DNA of 64,000 nucleotides from NCBI GenBank assembly GCA_900552775.1, contig USAP01000001.1, positions 12,006 to 76,005 on the forward strand, in the 5' to 3' direction. Positions 44,540 to 53,137 of this stretch are shown here, in pieces; the first letter of the stretch is position 1, and each line of letters begins with the position of its first letter. Made by a program: the position numbers and the translations under genes. The stretch comes from an uncultured Eubacteriales bacterium. GTDB taxonomy: Bacteria; Bacillota; Clostridia; UMGS1883; UMGS1540. The notes under the pieces were generated by a model that was not told where the DNA came from, made no database searches, and was given only the letters and a program-made list of their open reading frames with translations.

Positions 44540-45523
44540 TCAAAGCATATGTGCTCTGAGTTCTTCCCCCGAAAGAGGCGATATCAAAGCCGGCGCAAAA
44601 TCAAACACTGTTCTTGCCCCGCTTTCGCCGCGTTTTGCCATGCGGTACACGCCCCTTGCATAAGCCGCCAAAACACACGAGGTAAATTCGGGGTTTGAAT
44701 CAAGCTTTAACGAATACTCTATAACGTGCTTATTTCCGCCCAAGGTTTCGCCGCTTCTTATAACAAAACCGCCGTGCGAAAGCTTTGAATGGTTTTTCAA
44801 AAGCTCATCTTCGGAAATAAAATGCACGGTCGTGTCATACTCGTCAAAATAATTCGGCATCGTCTTGATGCTTTCTTCTATTTTGGCTTTGTCCGCTCCG
44901 TCCTCCGGAACAACAAAGCATTCGCGAAGATGTTTTTCACGCGTTGTAAGCTCGGGGTTTTCTCCGTTTCTTACGCGCTCCATAGCTTCTTCCACGGGGA
45001 TTGTATACTGAATTGCGTTTTTAACGCCTTCTATTCTTCTTATTGCGTCCGAATGGCCCTGGCTCACGCCCTTGCCCCAGAACGTATAGTTTTCGCCGCA
45101 GGGGAGTACGCTCTCGGCATAAACGCGGTTAAGCGAAAACATGCCGGGATCCCAGCCCACTGATATTGCCGCAACATGACCGCTTTCTTTTGCCGCCTTG
45201 TCAACCGCCGCGAAATGCTCCGGGATTTTAGCGTGTGTGTCAAAGCTGTCCACGGTGTTAAAAAGCTTTGCAAACCGAGGTCCCTGGCTGCAAAGATCGG
45301 TTGCGCTGCCGCCGCAAAGCAGAAGCACATCTATTTTATCGCGCCAAGCCTCCGCATCGTCTGTGCTGACAACAGGTACGCCCTCCGTTTTTATTTTAAG
45401 CTCCGCGGGGTTTCTTCTTGTGAACACCGCCGCAAGCTCCATATCATCATTCTGTCGCACCGCAAGCTCCGCGCCCTTGCCCAAATTTCCGTAGCCGCAA
45501 ATGCCGATTCTTATTTTTTTCAT
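44540..45523 (-). CDS. ddh: meso-Diaminopimelate D-dehydrogenase
   Basis: A 327-residue NADPH enzyme: Rossmann IRIGICGYGNLGKGAELAV, active-site SVGWDPGMFSLNRVYAE and WGKGVSQGHSDAIRRIEGV. It converts tetrahydrodipicolinate plus ammonia to meso-DAP, for lysine and peptidoglycan, in one step, bypassing the succinyl or acetyl routes. ATG at 45523 has AGGAAGG about 10 nt upstream; the longer frame has no support. It follows the phosphoesterase gene by 16 nt. Confidence 0.94.
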   Translation of the reverse strand: MKKIRIGICGYGNLGKGAELAVRQNDDMELAAVFTRRNPAELKIKTEGVPVVSTDDAEAWRDKIDVLLLCGGSATDLCSQGPRFAKLFNTVDSFDTHAKIPEHFAAVDKAAKESGHVAAISVGWDPGMFSLNRVYAESVLPCGENYTFWGKGVSQGHSDAIRRIEGVKNAIQYTIPVEEAMERVRNGENPELTTREKHLRECFVVPEDGADKAKIEESIKTMPNYFDEYDTTVHFISEDELLKNHSKLSHGGFVIRSGETLGGNKHVIEYSLKLDSNPEFTSCVLAAYARGVYRMAKRGESGARTVFDFAPALISPLSGEELRAHML

Positions 45524-45539
45524 AAATATCATGTCCTTC

Positions 45540-46211
45540 CTATAAAATCTTTTTCGGCATAAATTTAAGAAAATCAGCCGAAGTAAGTATATTTCGTTCT
45601 TTGTCCGAGCGTTTTTCCCATGCCGCAGCACCGTGCAGATGACCGTACACACAGATCTCCGTGCCGTATTCGTCAAGCAGCATGTCAACGGCAAAATCTG
45701 GCGGATAATGCACCATTGCAATAATTTTGCCCGAAAGCTTTTTGCCCTCCTTAAGCGACAGCTCAAGCCTTATAAGTTCACGCTCGTAAATTTTTCTGTC
45801 CTCCTCCGTGAAATTTTTTTCAAACGGAGAACGCCAGCCGCGCGAACCGCAAACCGCGGCGCCTTCGCACAAGACGGCATTGTTTTGCAGGAAAATTATA
45901 TCATCAAAGCCTTTTTCTTCTTTGAATTTTGAAAGCTTTGAAGCGGTTGTCCACCAATAATCATGATTCCCTTTTGTTATTATTTTTTTACCCGGAAGAC
46001 TGTGTATAAAATCAAAATCTTTTTCGGCTTCTTCAAGATACATCGCCCACGAAACATCTCCGCCTATAAGCACGGTATCGTTTTCGCTTATTACGGAGCG
46101 CCAGTTTTTTTCTGTTCTTTCAACATAGTTTTCCCATCCCGCTCCGAAAACATCCATGGGCTTTTCGATTCCGAGAGGAAGATGTAAATCCGAAATTGCA
46201 AAAACGGACAA
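45540..46211 (-). CDS. Metallophosphoesterase (calcineurin-like)
   Basis: A 223-residue phosphoesterase with the full set of metal motifs: AISDLHLP, GGDVSW, TKGNHDYWW, MVHYPP and YGHLHGAA. Substrate not predictable; similar proteins are annotated as putative serine/threonine phosphatases. Start appears to be TTG at 46211 with GAAAGG about 10 nt upstream. Co-transcribed with ddh. Confidence 0.87.
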   Translation of the reverse strand: MSVFAISDLHLPLGIEKPMDVFGAGWENYVERTEKNWRSVISENDTVLIGGDVSWAMYLEEAEKDFDFIHSLPGKKIITKGNHDYWWTTASKLSKFKEEKGFDDIIFLQNNAVLCEGAAVCGSRGWRSPFEKNFTEEDRKIYERELIRLELSLKEGKKLSGKIIAMVHYPPDFAVDMLLDEYGTEICVYGHLHGAAAWEKRSDKERNILTSADFLKFMPKKIL

Positions 46212-46299
46212 TGGGCTTCAACCTTTCTGTATAAAAAAATTTATTCGTGTTAAACTAACGGTGACAAACAGTCAAATTTAAATAAGGGAGTAATTCAAA

Positions 46300-46494
46300 A
46301 TGAGTTTTGACAAACCTCAAAAAACCGACTGCCCCATCGAGGGCGTAAAATGCACCGTTGACAACTGCTATTACAACAGCTGCGACTGCGGCTGCACAGC
46401 TTCCATGATAGAAGTTTCAAATTCTCGCACGGGAAGCAAAACAGACTGTGAAACATTTATGCCCAAAAAAGACGGCTGCGGTCACTGCAAATAA
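46300..46494 (+). CDS. DUF1540 cysteine-rich protein
   Basis: A 64-residue protein with the DUF1540 pattern: CPIEGVKCTVDNCYYN, CDCGCTA, TDCETFMPKK and CGHCK, about nine cysteines likely to bind metal. Such proteins are widespread in Firmicutes, often in several copies; function unknown. AAGGGAG lies 9 nt before the ATG. It is the only plus-strand gene between the atp and pst loci and has its own terminator. Confidence 0.9.
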   Translation: MSFDKPQKTDCPIEGVKCTVDNCYYNSCDCGCTASMIEVSNSRTGSKTDCETFMPKKDGCGHCK

Positions 46495-46501
46495 TGCATC
46501 G

Positions 46502-46534
46502 GGAGGTGTGGAAAATTTTTTCACACCTCCTTTT
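46502..46534 (+). terminator. Intrinsic terminator after the DUF1540 gene
   Basis: GGAGGTGTG (46502-46510) pairs perfectly with CACACCTCC (46522-46530), followed by TTTT. It also separates the convergent thrC gene. Confidence 0.8.
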
Positions 46535-46557
46535 ACGCGTTTCTTAAACGCCGCACA

Positions 46558-48057
46558 TTATATTCCGAGAAGCGACTTAACCTGCTCCTTCATATCCATC
46601 GGCTCGCAAACTTCTTTAAATCTGATTTCTTTATTTTTAAGCTGCGCCAAAGAATCCGGCACGGGCAGCTTGGATATTTCAAAAAGCTTGTCTATTATGC
46701 CGAATTCGTCAAGACCCGAGAGAGCGTCTTCCCCGAGTATTGCCGAAACAACGCTTGCGCTGAATTTATACGGACTTGCGGTTGAAGCGATAACGGTTTT
46801 GGTATTGTCTCCCGTTTCCTTTACATAATTTTCATACACGTTGACAGCCACGGCAGTATGCGTATCCAAAGTATAGCCGTACTTTTTAAACGTTTCTCCG
46901 ATTGTTTTGCATGTGTCCGCATCATTGCAGCAGCCGGCGGACATAATCTCCGTCATTTCCGAGAGCAGTTCTGCACCTATATCATACTTTCCGTCATTTT
47001 TAAGGCTTTCCATAAAGCCTTTTACGCGCGCATCGTCTCTGCCCGAGATATCATACAAAAATCTCTCGAGGTTGCTTGAAATAAGTATATCCATCGAAGG
47101 CGAAATGGTTGTCATAAACTTTCTGTTTCTGTCATACACGCCGGTTTTTATAAAGTCTGTCAAAACGTTGTTGCTGTTTGACGCGCATATGAGTTTTTTA
47201 ACCGGAAGACCCATTTGTTTTGCGTAGTATGCGGCAAGAATATTTCCGAAGTTACCCGTGGGAACCACGATGTTGATTTCGTCTCCGGCGGAAATTTCGC
47301 CGTTTTTCAAAAGGTCTGCGTACGCCGAGAAGTAATATACAATCTGCGGTACAAGTCTGCCCCAGTTTATGGAGTTTGCGGAGGACAAAACGATGTTGTT
47401 TTCTTTCAGGAAAGCGGCAAATTCCGTATCCGTGAATATCCTCTTAACGCCGTTTTGCGCATCGTCAAAATTGCCGTGAACCGCGGAAACATAAACGTTT
47501 TTGCCGTCCTGCGTCACCATCTGAAGTTTCTGAATACGGCTTACTCCGTCGGCAGGGAAAAATACAATAATTTTTGTCCCGTCAACATCGCGGAAACCGT
47601 CAAGCGCGGCTTTGCCGGTATCTCCGCTTGTTGCAACCAAAATTGCCACGTCCTCTTTTATTCCGGCCTTTTTTGCCGAACGCGTCAAAAGGTGCGGCAA
47701 AATCTGCAGCGCCATATCCTTAAAAGCGCACGTGGGGCCGTGCCACAGCTCCAAAATATGCGCGTTTTCACAGAGCTTATGCAGGGGCGCCGTATCCTCT
47801 CCGCCGAATTTCCCGGCGCCGTACGCACCCGAAACACATTCATGCAGCTCTTCGGGCGTAAAATCCGTCAGATATTTGCCCAGAATAAACTCCGCGCGCT
47901 TTTTATATGACATTTCCGCCATGCTTTTTATATCGGCTTCCGAAATATGCGGAAACTCCTCCGGCACAAAAAGACCGCCGTCGGGCGAAAGTCCTTTGGC
48001 TATCGCCTCGGCGGAAGCCACCTTAACATCGTTATTTCTTGTACTGTTGTACTTCAT
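46558..48057 (-). CDS. thrC: Threonine synthase
   Basis: A 499-residue PLP enzyme: N-terminal KGLSPDGGLFVPE, PLP-lysine motif GPTCAFKDMALQ, ATSGDTGKAAL, and SSANSINWGRLVPQIVYY. It converts O-phosphohomoserine to threonine. The ATG at 48057 gives the family N-terminus (MKYNSTRN) with GGAAGG upstream; the longer frame has no support. It follows the P-loop protein by about 77 nt, a GC-rich gap with no clear promoter. Confidence 0.93.
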   Translation of the reverse strand: MKYNSTRNNDVKVASAEAIAKGLSPDGGLFVPEEFPHISEADIKSMAEMSYKKRAEFILGKYLTDFTPEELHECVSGAYGAGKFGGEDTAPLHKLCENAHILELWHGPTCAFKDMALQILPHLLTRSAKKAGIKEDVAILVATSGDTGKAALDGFRDVDGTKIIVFFPADGVSRIQKLQMVTQDGKNVYVSAVHGNFDDAQNGVKRIFTDTEFAAFLKENNIVLSSANSINWGRLVPQIVYYFSAYADLLKNGEISAGDEINIVVPTGNFGNILAAYYAKQMGLPVKKLICASNSNNVLTDFIKTGVYDRNRKFMTTISPSMDILISSNLERFLYDISGRDDARVKGFMESLKNDGKYDIGAELLSEMTEIMSAGCCNDADTCKTIGETFKKYGYTLDTHTAVAVNVYENYVKETGDNTKTVIASTASPYKFSASVVSAILGEDALSGLDEFGIIDKLFEISKLPVPDSLAQLKNKEIRFKEVCEPMDMKEQVKSLLGI

Positions 48058-48134
48058 CTTCTTCAATCCTTCCGGTATATTAGTAAAGGGCCGGCCGTCT
48101 GCCCGACGCACCGACCCCCGATATGTAAAATAAA

Positions 48135-48545
48135 TTACGCCAGATATCTTTTGATGCCTTCGCTTGCATCTTCAGGCTTTATGCTTGCCGTAACAAGCAG
48201 AGAAACCTCAAACTTTTCGCAGATTGCATTAAGTTTGTCCAAAAACTTTGCAATATCGTCCATGCTTCCGTCAGCAATTTTTGTTATGCTGTCAAGAAAC
48301 ATATCGGTAATATCGAAATTCTGGGAAATTATTCCGCAGATAAGCCCGTAAAGCTCTTCAAAATTTGTGATTGAAAACTCTGACGTATCAACCATTCTTA
48401 TTTTATAGTTCAAATCAAGAACATGTCTTTTGTTATTGTTGATAAAAACAACCGAACCGTGATCGCGGTCAAGAGCAGCCTGAACACCGTCAAGCATAGC
48501 TTTTGTCTTTCCTGTGCCTTTTTCACCGATTAATAATTTTATCAT
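48135..48545 (-). CDS. Small P-loop NTPase-like protein of unknown function
   Basis: A 136-residue protein starting MIKLLIGEKGTGKTKAM, a clear Walker A loop, followed by VVFINNNKRHVLDLNYKIRM and ITDMFLDSITKIAD, which may be a degenerate Walker B strand, and VSLLVTAS. I do not recognise a named family; similar short P-loop proteins occur in Clostridia. AGGAGGTAG precedes the ATG. Cytoplasmic by composition. Confidence 0.75.
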   Translation of the reverse strand: MIKLLIGEKGTGKTKAMLDGVQAALDRDHGSVVFINNNKRHVLDLNYKIRMVDTSEFSITNFEELYGLICGIISQNFDITDMFLDSITKIADGSMDDIAKFLDKLNAICEKFEVSLLVTASIKPEDASEGIKRYLA

Positions 48546-48671
48546 ACAAACTACCTCCTTAAATTCTGTCGGAAAGAAAGGATTTATCTCTCCCCTTAAC
48601 TATATAATACTATAAAACGCGTTTAATTTCAACTTAAAAATTAAAAATTCACAGAATATTTTTCTTTTCGG

Positions 48672-50021
48672 CTATTTTGCCAATCTTTTAAGAAGTTTTT
48701 CTCTGATTTCGTCATATCCCTTTTTGCCCAAAAGCGCAAACATATTCTTTTTATACGCCTCAACGCCCGGCTGATTAAAGGGATTTACACCGAGGATATA
48801 TCCGCTTATGCCGCATGCCTTTTCAAAGAAATATATGAGATTGCCGAGGCAGTATTCGGAAAGTTCTTCAATATTTATAACAAGATTCGGCACACCGCCG
48901 TCGTTATGCGCCATAACCGTGCCGAGATATGCCTGCTTGTTTACATAATCCACGGTTTTGCCTGCAAGATAGTTAAGCCCGTCAAGGTCCTCGGCGTCTT
49001 TTTCTATAACAAGGTCTTTCTTCGGCTTATTAACCGCGATAACCGTTTCAAAAAGATTTCTTCTGCCGTCCTGAATATACTGTCCCATGGAGTGCAGATC
49101 CGTTGAAAAGTCAACCGCAGCCGGGAAAATACCTTTTTTGTCTTTACCCTCGCTCTCGCCGTAAAGCTGTTTCCACCATTCACCTATATAGTGCAGTGCA
49201 CTTTCGTAATTTACAAGAATCTCCGTGGTGTAGCCCTTTCTGTAAAGCGCATTTCTTGCCGCGGCGTAGAGATAGCAGTCGTTTGATTTTAAGTCGCGCT
49301 TTGAGTATTCCTCCATAGCGTCGCGCGCACCGCGCATAAGCTCGTCTATGTCAAGTCCTGCCGCCGCAATGGGCAAAAGTCCTACCGGCGTGAGCACCGA
49401 GTATCTGCCGCCTACATTATCGGGAATTACAAATTTTTCATATCCTTCTGCCGTCGCAAGACCGTAAAGCGCTCCGCGTGCCGCATCCGTCGTGGCATAA
49501 ATTCTGTCTTTTGCACCGGCGCCGTATTTTTTCTCCATCAGTTCTTTAAAAGCTCTGAAAGCTATCGCAGGCTCCGTTGTTGTTCCCGATTTTGAAATGA
49601 CGTTTACGGAAAGTTCTTTATCCTTTGCAAGGTCCAAAAGCTCCGCCAGGTACGCCGAGCTTATGGAATTGCCGGCAAAAAATATCTGAGGGCCGCGTCT
49701 TTCTTCGCGCGTTTTGTTATTGTAGAACGGACCGCAAAGCATGTCTATTGCCGCCTTTGCGCCAAGATACGAACCGCCTATGCCTATTACAACAAGCATT
49801 TCGGAGTCGTCTCTGATTTTTTCCGCAGCTTTTTTCACTCTTTCAAATTCTTCTTTATCGTAATTTTCCGGAAGGCGCAGCCAGCCCGTAAAATCGTTTC
49901 CGGCGCCGCTTCCGTCCTCAAGTGCGTCGTGCGCCGCAAGAGCGGCGTCCGAAAGCATTGTAAGCTCGTCCTCACTCATGAAATCAAGAGCGTTTTTAAA
50001 ATCAAATTTAAGTTTTGTCAT
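48672..50021 (-). CDS. pgi: Glucose-6-phosphate isomerase
   Basis: A 449-residue Pgi of the short bacterial type: [65 protein letters not shown] and [14 protein letters not shown]. It interconverts glucose-6-phosphate and fructose-6-phosphate. ATG at 50021, 5 nt after the ispF stop, is preferred to a longer frame overlapping ispF. Confidence 0.94.
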   Translation of the reverse strand: MTKLKFDFKNALDFMSEDELTMLSDAALAAHDALEDGSGAGNDFTGWLRLPENYDKEEFERVKKAAEKIRDDSEMLVVIGIGGSYLGAKAAIDMLCGPFYNNKTREERRGPQIFFAGNSISSAYLAELLDLAKDKELSVNVISKSGTTTEPAIAFRAFKELMEKKYGAGAKDRIYATTDAARGALYGLATAEGYEKFVIPDNVGGRYSVLTPVGLLPIAAAGLDIDELMRGARDAMEEYSKRDLKSNDCYLYAAARNALYRKGYTTEILVNYESALHYIGEWWKQLYGESEGKDKKGIFPAAVDFSTDLHSMGQYIQDGRRNLFETVIAVNKPKKDLVIEKDAEDLDGLNYLAGKTVDYVNKQAYLGTVMAHNDGGVPNLVINIEELSEYCLGNLIYFFEKACGISGYILGVNPFNQPGVEAYKKNMFALLGKKGYDEIREKLLKRLAK

Positions 50022-50026
50022 TCTTC

Positions 50027-50509
50027 TCAGTCCCTTTCTTTTTCTTTCAAAAGGCATACAGCCTGTGCGCTTATGCCCAATTCCTCTCCTTCAAAGCCCA
50101 TGCCCTCCGTGGTTGTTGCTTTAACGCTTACGCGCGAAAGCTCAATTCCGCAGCGGGCGGCTATATTTTCCCGCATCTGCTGTATGTACGGAGAAAGACG
50201 CGGTTTCTGCGCCGTAACGGTTGAATCTATATTGGAAATTTCAAACCCGTTTTGTTTTAAAAGCTCCGAAACCCTGTCAAGCAGCAAAAGACTGCTTATT
50301 CCTTCGTACCTCTTATCACTCGGCGGAAAATGTTTTCCGATATCGCCCAAAGCCGCCGCGCCCAAAAGTGCGTCCATCACTGCATGCAAAAGCACATCCG
50401 CATCCGACACACCGAGAAGTCCTCTCTCATGCGGCACTAAAACGCCGCCGAGTACAAGCTTTCTGTTTTCGGCAAGGCGGTGCGCGTCATATCCTGTTCC
50501 TATCCTCAT
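50027..50509 (-). CDS. ispF: 2-C-methyl-D-erythritol 2,4-cyclodiphosphate synthase
   Basis: A 160-residue Isp[21 protein letters not shown], metal-binding [28 protein letters not shown], and AQKPRLSPY. Fifth step of the MEP isoprenoid pathway. It overlaps ispD by 4 nt (ATGA). Confidence 0.95.
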   Translation of the reverse strand: MRIGTGYDAHRLAENRKLVLGGVLVPHERGLLGVSDADVLLHAVMDALLGAAALGDIGKHFPPSDKRYEGISSLLLLDRVSELLKQNGFEISNIDSTVTAQKPRLSPYIQQMRENIAARCGIELSRVSVKATTTEGMGFEGEELGISAQAVCLLKEKERD

Positions 50510-51168
50510 ATTTTTCTGTCCCTTTTCTTTGCAATTTCTGCTGCAATTATAATATCAAATTTCGTTGTCAGCTTTATGTTTTCCGAATCTCCCTCAACAT
50601 ATGCGACAGGATGAATTTTTTCCACCGCTGACGAATCGTCCGTCACATCGAATTGAATTTCTTCGTAAGCGCGGCAAAGCAAGTCTTTTCTGAAAATCTG
50701 CGGCGTCTGTGCGCCGAAAATACGGCTTCTGTCAAGCGTTTTTTCTATTTTGCCGCCCGATATCGCCTTAAGCGTGTCCGTTATCGGCACGCAAGGCACC
50801 GCGGCGCCGCTTTTTTCCGCACATGCGGCAATTTTCTCTATCAGCTCGGGACTTACAAAAGGTCTCGCCCCGTCATGCACCGCAATAAAATCGCAGTCTC
50901 CCGAAAAAGCCGCTCCGCGTTTTACCGACTCCGCTCTCGATTCTCCTCCGCACACAATGTGCGAAACTTTGGAAAATGCGCGCGCAAGCTTTGCAATCTC
51001 GCCTTCCGGCGATGTTACAAGCACAATTTCGTTTATACAGCCGCTTTTCTGAAAAGCCTCAAGCGTTCTTTCAATAACCGTTTTTCCGTTTACGGGAATG
51101 AGCAGCTTGTTTCCCTTTCCCATTCTTGTTCCGCTGCCGGCAGCGGCAATAACAGCCGTAATCTTCAT
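50506..51168 (-). CDS. ispD: 2-C-methyl-D-erythritol 4-phosphate cytidylyltransferase
   Basis: A 220-residue Isp[51 protein letters not shown] and AQTPQIFR. Third step of the MEP pathway. ATG at 51168 gives the family N-terminus; the longer frame runs through the hairpin at 51192-51226. It follows carD. Confidence 0.95.
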   Translation of the reverse strand: MKITAVIAAAGSGTRMGKGNKLLIPVNGKTVIERTLEAFQKSGCINEIVLVTSPEGEIAKLARAFSKVSHIVCGGESRAESVKRGAAFSGDCDFIAVHDGARPFVSPELIEKIAACAEKSGAAVPCVPITDTLKAISGGKIEKTLDRSRIFGAQTPQIFRKDLLCRAYEEIQFDVTDDSSAVEKIHPVAYVEGDSENIKLTTKFDIIIAAEIAKKRDRKI

Positions 51169-51191
51169 ATTTACCCGTCTTTCCGCAAAAC

Positions 51192-51226
51192 ATGCCGCTG
51201 TCGACATTCTACGCCGACAGCGGCAT
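51192..51226 (-). terminator. Hairpin between carD and ispD, possible attenuator
   Basis: ATGCCGCTGTCG (51192-51203) pairs perfectly with CGACAGCGGCAT (51215-51226). On the minus strand it lies 5 nt after the carD stop and is followed by GTTTTG, so it may terminate part of the carD transcripts before ispD-ispF-pgi. Confidence 0.55.
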
Positions 51227-51230
51227 ATTA

Positions 51231-51713
51231 TCATTCGTTTACCACTATGTTTTCGATAAGCGTTTCAATTTCTTTTTGCTGCATACCCTTTGCCAAAACA
51301 AGCTCGCTTATAAGAATCTGCTTTGCGTTTGAAAGCATTTTTCTTTCTCCCGTGGAAAGTCCCTTTTCATGCTCACGGCTCATAAGCGCCTTGACAACGT
51401 GCGCAACTTCATAAATATTGCCGCTTTTTATCTTTATCATATTTTCTCTGTAGCGTTTGTTCCAGCTCTGTGTTTCGTCAATAACATAGCTGCGTATCTC
51501 GTCAAGAACCTTGTCCGCCTCCGCACGCCCGATAACGTCACGTATGCCGATTTCTCCGCTGGTCTTCATCGGAACCATAACCTTCATATCACCGTACGGC
51601 ATTTTCAGAACATAGTAATTTTGAGTTTTTCCGAGAATTTCCTTTTCTTCTATTGCCTCGATTACGCCCGCTCCGTGCATTGGATATACAACTCTGTCAC
51701 CGATACTGTACAT
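51231..51713 (-). CDS. carD: CarD-family transcription factor
   Basis: A 160-residue CarD/CdnL protein: N-terminal RNA-polymerase-interacting Tudor-like domain (YSIGDRVVYPMHGAGVIEAI, YYVLKMPYGDMKVMVP) and helical DNA-binding C-terminal part (RYRENMIKIKSGNIYEVAHV, LSTGERKMLSNAKQILISEL). It stabilises open promoter complexes. It has a consensus promoter at 51774-51802. CarD next to ispDF is a conserved arrangement. Confidence 0.92.
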   Translation of the reverse strand: MYSIGDRVVYPMHGAGVIEAIEEKEILGKTQNYYVLKMPYGDMKVMVPMKTSGEIGIRDVIGRAEADKVLDEIRSYVIDETQSWNKRYRENMIKIKSGNIYEVAHVVKALMSREHEKGLSTGERKMLSNAKQILISELVLAKGMQQKEIETLIENIVVNE

Positions 51714-51773
51714 AAAAAGACTCCATTCTGCCGAAGGAATATCAAAACAATTCCTTTGCCTATCTATACCTAT

Positions 51774-51802
51774 ATTATACTACTTTTTTCGGCGTTTGTC
51801 AA
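51774..51802 (-). promoter_or_regulatory. Consensus promoter of carD
   Basis: Minus-strand TTGACA (51802-51797), 17-nt spacer, TATAAT (51779-51774), 60 nt before the carD start. Confidence 0.88.
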
Positions 51803-51854
51803 AAAAAATTTTTAAAATTGTAATCAAAATGTTACTTTCGGCAGATAATCGGCA

Positions 51855-53042
51855 TTACCAATACAGCTTCCAATCCTTTTTAAGCCTTATCAGGGCCTCC
51901 ATATAGAAGTAACAGCCCCAGATATTGCACTCGTCTACACCGATATTACCGGGCTTTGAATAAACGGCATGCAAAAGCAGTCCGTTTGACTCCGGCGTGT
52001 CTTTTGTGCTGTAGTTTTCGTAAAGCGAGTTCATCATAAGTTTTACGGCATTCATGTAAAGAGCGTAGTTTTCATCAGACTCGGGCAAATATTTCAGCAT
52101 CTCTAAAATTCCGCAAACGGCAATTGCATCGGCAGAACTGTCACGCGGCTCGTCTCCGCTTGTAAAGCTCATATCCCAGTATGCAACATAATCCTCCGGC
52201 AAGCGGTTTAAGAAATAATCCGTTGCTTTTTTGCAAACGTCTACAGCGTCGGGGTCATCTCTGTAAATTCTTGTGAGCATCATGCCGTATATAACCCATG
52301 CCTGACCTCTCGCCCAGCAGGAATCATCGGAAGCGCCCTGTGCGGTAACGCCTTTTTTCGGAGCGCCCGTTTCCGGGTCAAAATAAAACGTGTGATAGGA
52401 GGATGCGTCTTCTCTTATCGCGTTTTCGAGCGTGGTGCGAAAATGCTTGTAAGCAATTTCGCCGTATTTTTCGTCTCCCGTCACATCGCTCGCCCAGTAA
52501 AGCAGAGGTATGTTCAAAAGGCAGTCTACGATAAGTCTGTAGGAGTTGGGGTCGTTTACATCTCCCCACGCCTGAATAAATCCGCCTTTTTCGTGATATC
52601 TTGAAATGAGCTGGTCGGCAGCCATAAGCGCCGCTTCCTTTGCCTGCTCGTTGCCCGTGAGCTTATATGCCGCAACGCAGGAGGGTATAAACACAAAGCC
52701 CATATCATGATGGTTGACGCCTATTTTTTCCTTTATTCTTCTGTAATATGTGGGAATATGACGCTCGGCGAGTTTTCTGTATTTTTCGTCTCCCGTAAGC
52801 TCATATGCTATCCAGAGCATCCCCGTCCAGAAGCCGCAGTTCCAGCCTCCGTCGTTTTCGACGGGCAAATAAACTCCGTTTACGCTGTTATGCGAAGCAA
52901 ACTTATCTCCCAGCGTTTCCATGGCGTAATCTATTTTTTTAAGAGCCTCGCTTATTGCCTTGTTAAGCTTTTCTTCGGTGTATCCCGAATCCTTCAGAAA
53001 CTTTTCTCTGTCTTTAATTCCTTCATCGTGTATTTTGTTCAT
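51855..53042 (-). CDS. Glycoside hydrolase family 88/105-like unsaturated glucuronyl hydrolase
   Basis: A 395-residue (alpha/alpha)6-barrel enzyme of the GH88 type: GGWNCGFWTGMLWIAYELTG, NHHDMGFVFIPS, SYRLIVDCLLNIPLLYWAS, DDSCWARGQAWVIYGM and RDSSADAIAVCGILEML, the last with the conserved catalytic-region aspartates. It removes 4,5-unsaturated uronic acids from lyase-cleaved oligosaccharides. There is no signal peptide, so it acts in the cytoplasm on imported oligosaccharides. Its promoter carries a large inverted repeat at 53086-53123. Neighbouring gene 53138-55117 may act on the same glycan. Confidence 0.88.
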   Translation of the reverse strand: MNKIHDEGIKDREKFLKDSGYTEEKLNKAISEALKKIDYAMETLGDKFASHNSVNGVYLPVENDGGWNCGFWTGMLWIAYELTGDEKYRKLAERHIPTYYRRIKEKIGVNHHDMGFVFIPSCVAAYKLTGNEQAKEAALMAADQLISRYHEKGGFIQAWGDVNDPNSYRLIVDCLLNIPLLYWASDVTGDEKYGEIAYKHFRTTLENAIREDASSYHTFYFDPETGAPKKGVTAQGASDDSCWARGQAWVIYGMMLTRIYRDDPDAVDVCKKATDYFLNRLPEDYVAYWDMSFTSGDEPRDSSADAIAVCGILEMLKYLPESDENYALYMNAVKLMMNSLYENYSTKDTPESNGLLLHAVYSKPGNIGVDECNIWGCYFYMEALIRLKKDWKLYW

Positions 53043-53077
53043 GCCCGTTCTCCGCCTTTCAAATAAAATCTGCTTTT

Positions 53078-53106
53078 ATTATACAATAACCTGTCTTTTT
53101 TGTCAA
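53078..53106 (-). promoter_or_regulatory. Consensus promoter of the GH88 gene
   Basis: Minus-strand TTGACA (53106-53101), 17-nt spacer, TATAAT (53083-53078). The -35 sits between the arms of the inverted repeat 53086-53123. Confidence 0.88.
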
Positions 53107-53123
53107 ACAAAAAGACAGGTTAT
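53086..53123. promoter_or_regulatory. Inverted repeat ATAACCTGTC...GACAGGTTAT flanking the -35 box
   Basis: ATAACCTGTC (53086-53095) and GACAGGTTAT (53114-53123), extended by T/A tracts, bracket the -35 of the GH88 promoter. As DNA it is a strong candidate operator for a repressor sensing the glycan; as RNA from the upstream gene it could also form a hairpin. No T-run follows on either strand. Confidence 0.65.
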
Positions 53124-53137
53124 CAAAAACTCTTTAT

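Noticed and set aside
46245-46260. GTTAAACTAAC upstream of the DUF1540 gene as another iron box
   Set aside because: The arms and 6-nt spacing do not match GTTAG-N6-CTAAC; it shares only a few bases.
48058-48134. GC-rich segment upstream of thrC as a riboswitch or T-box
   Set aside because: Only 77 nt, with short palindromes but no T-box sequence, aptamer-like core or terminator.
53086-53123. Inverted repeat as terminator of the glycosidase gene
   Set aside because: No T-run follows on the minus strand and it contains a consensus promoter element, so an operator is the better reading.
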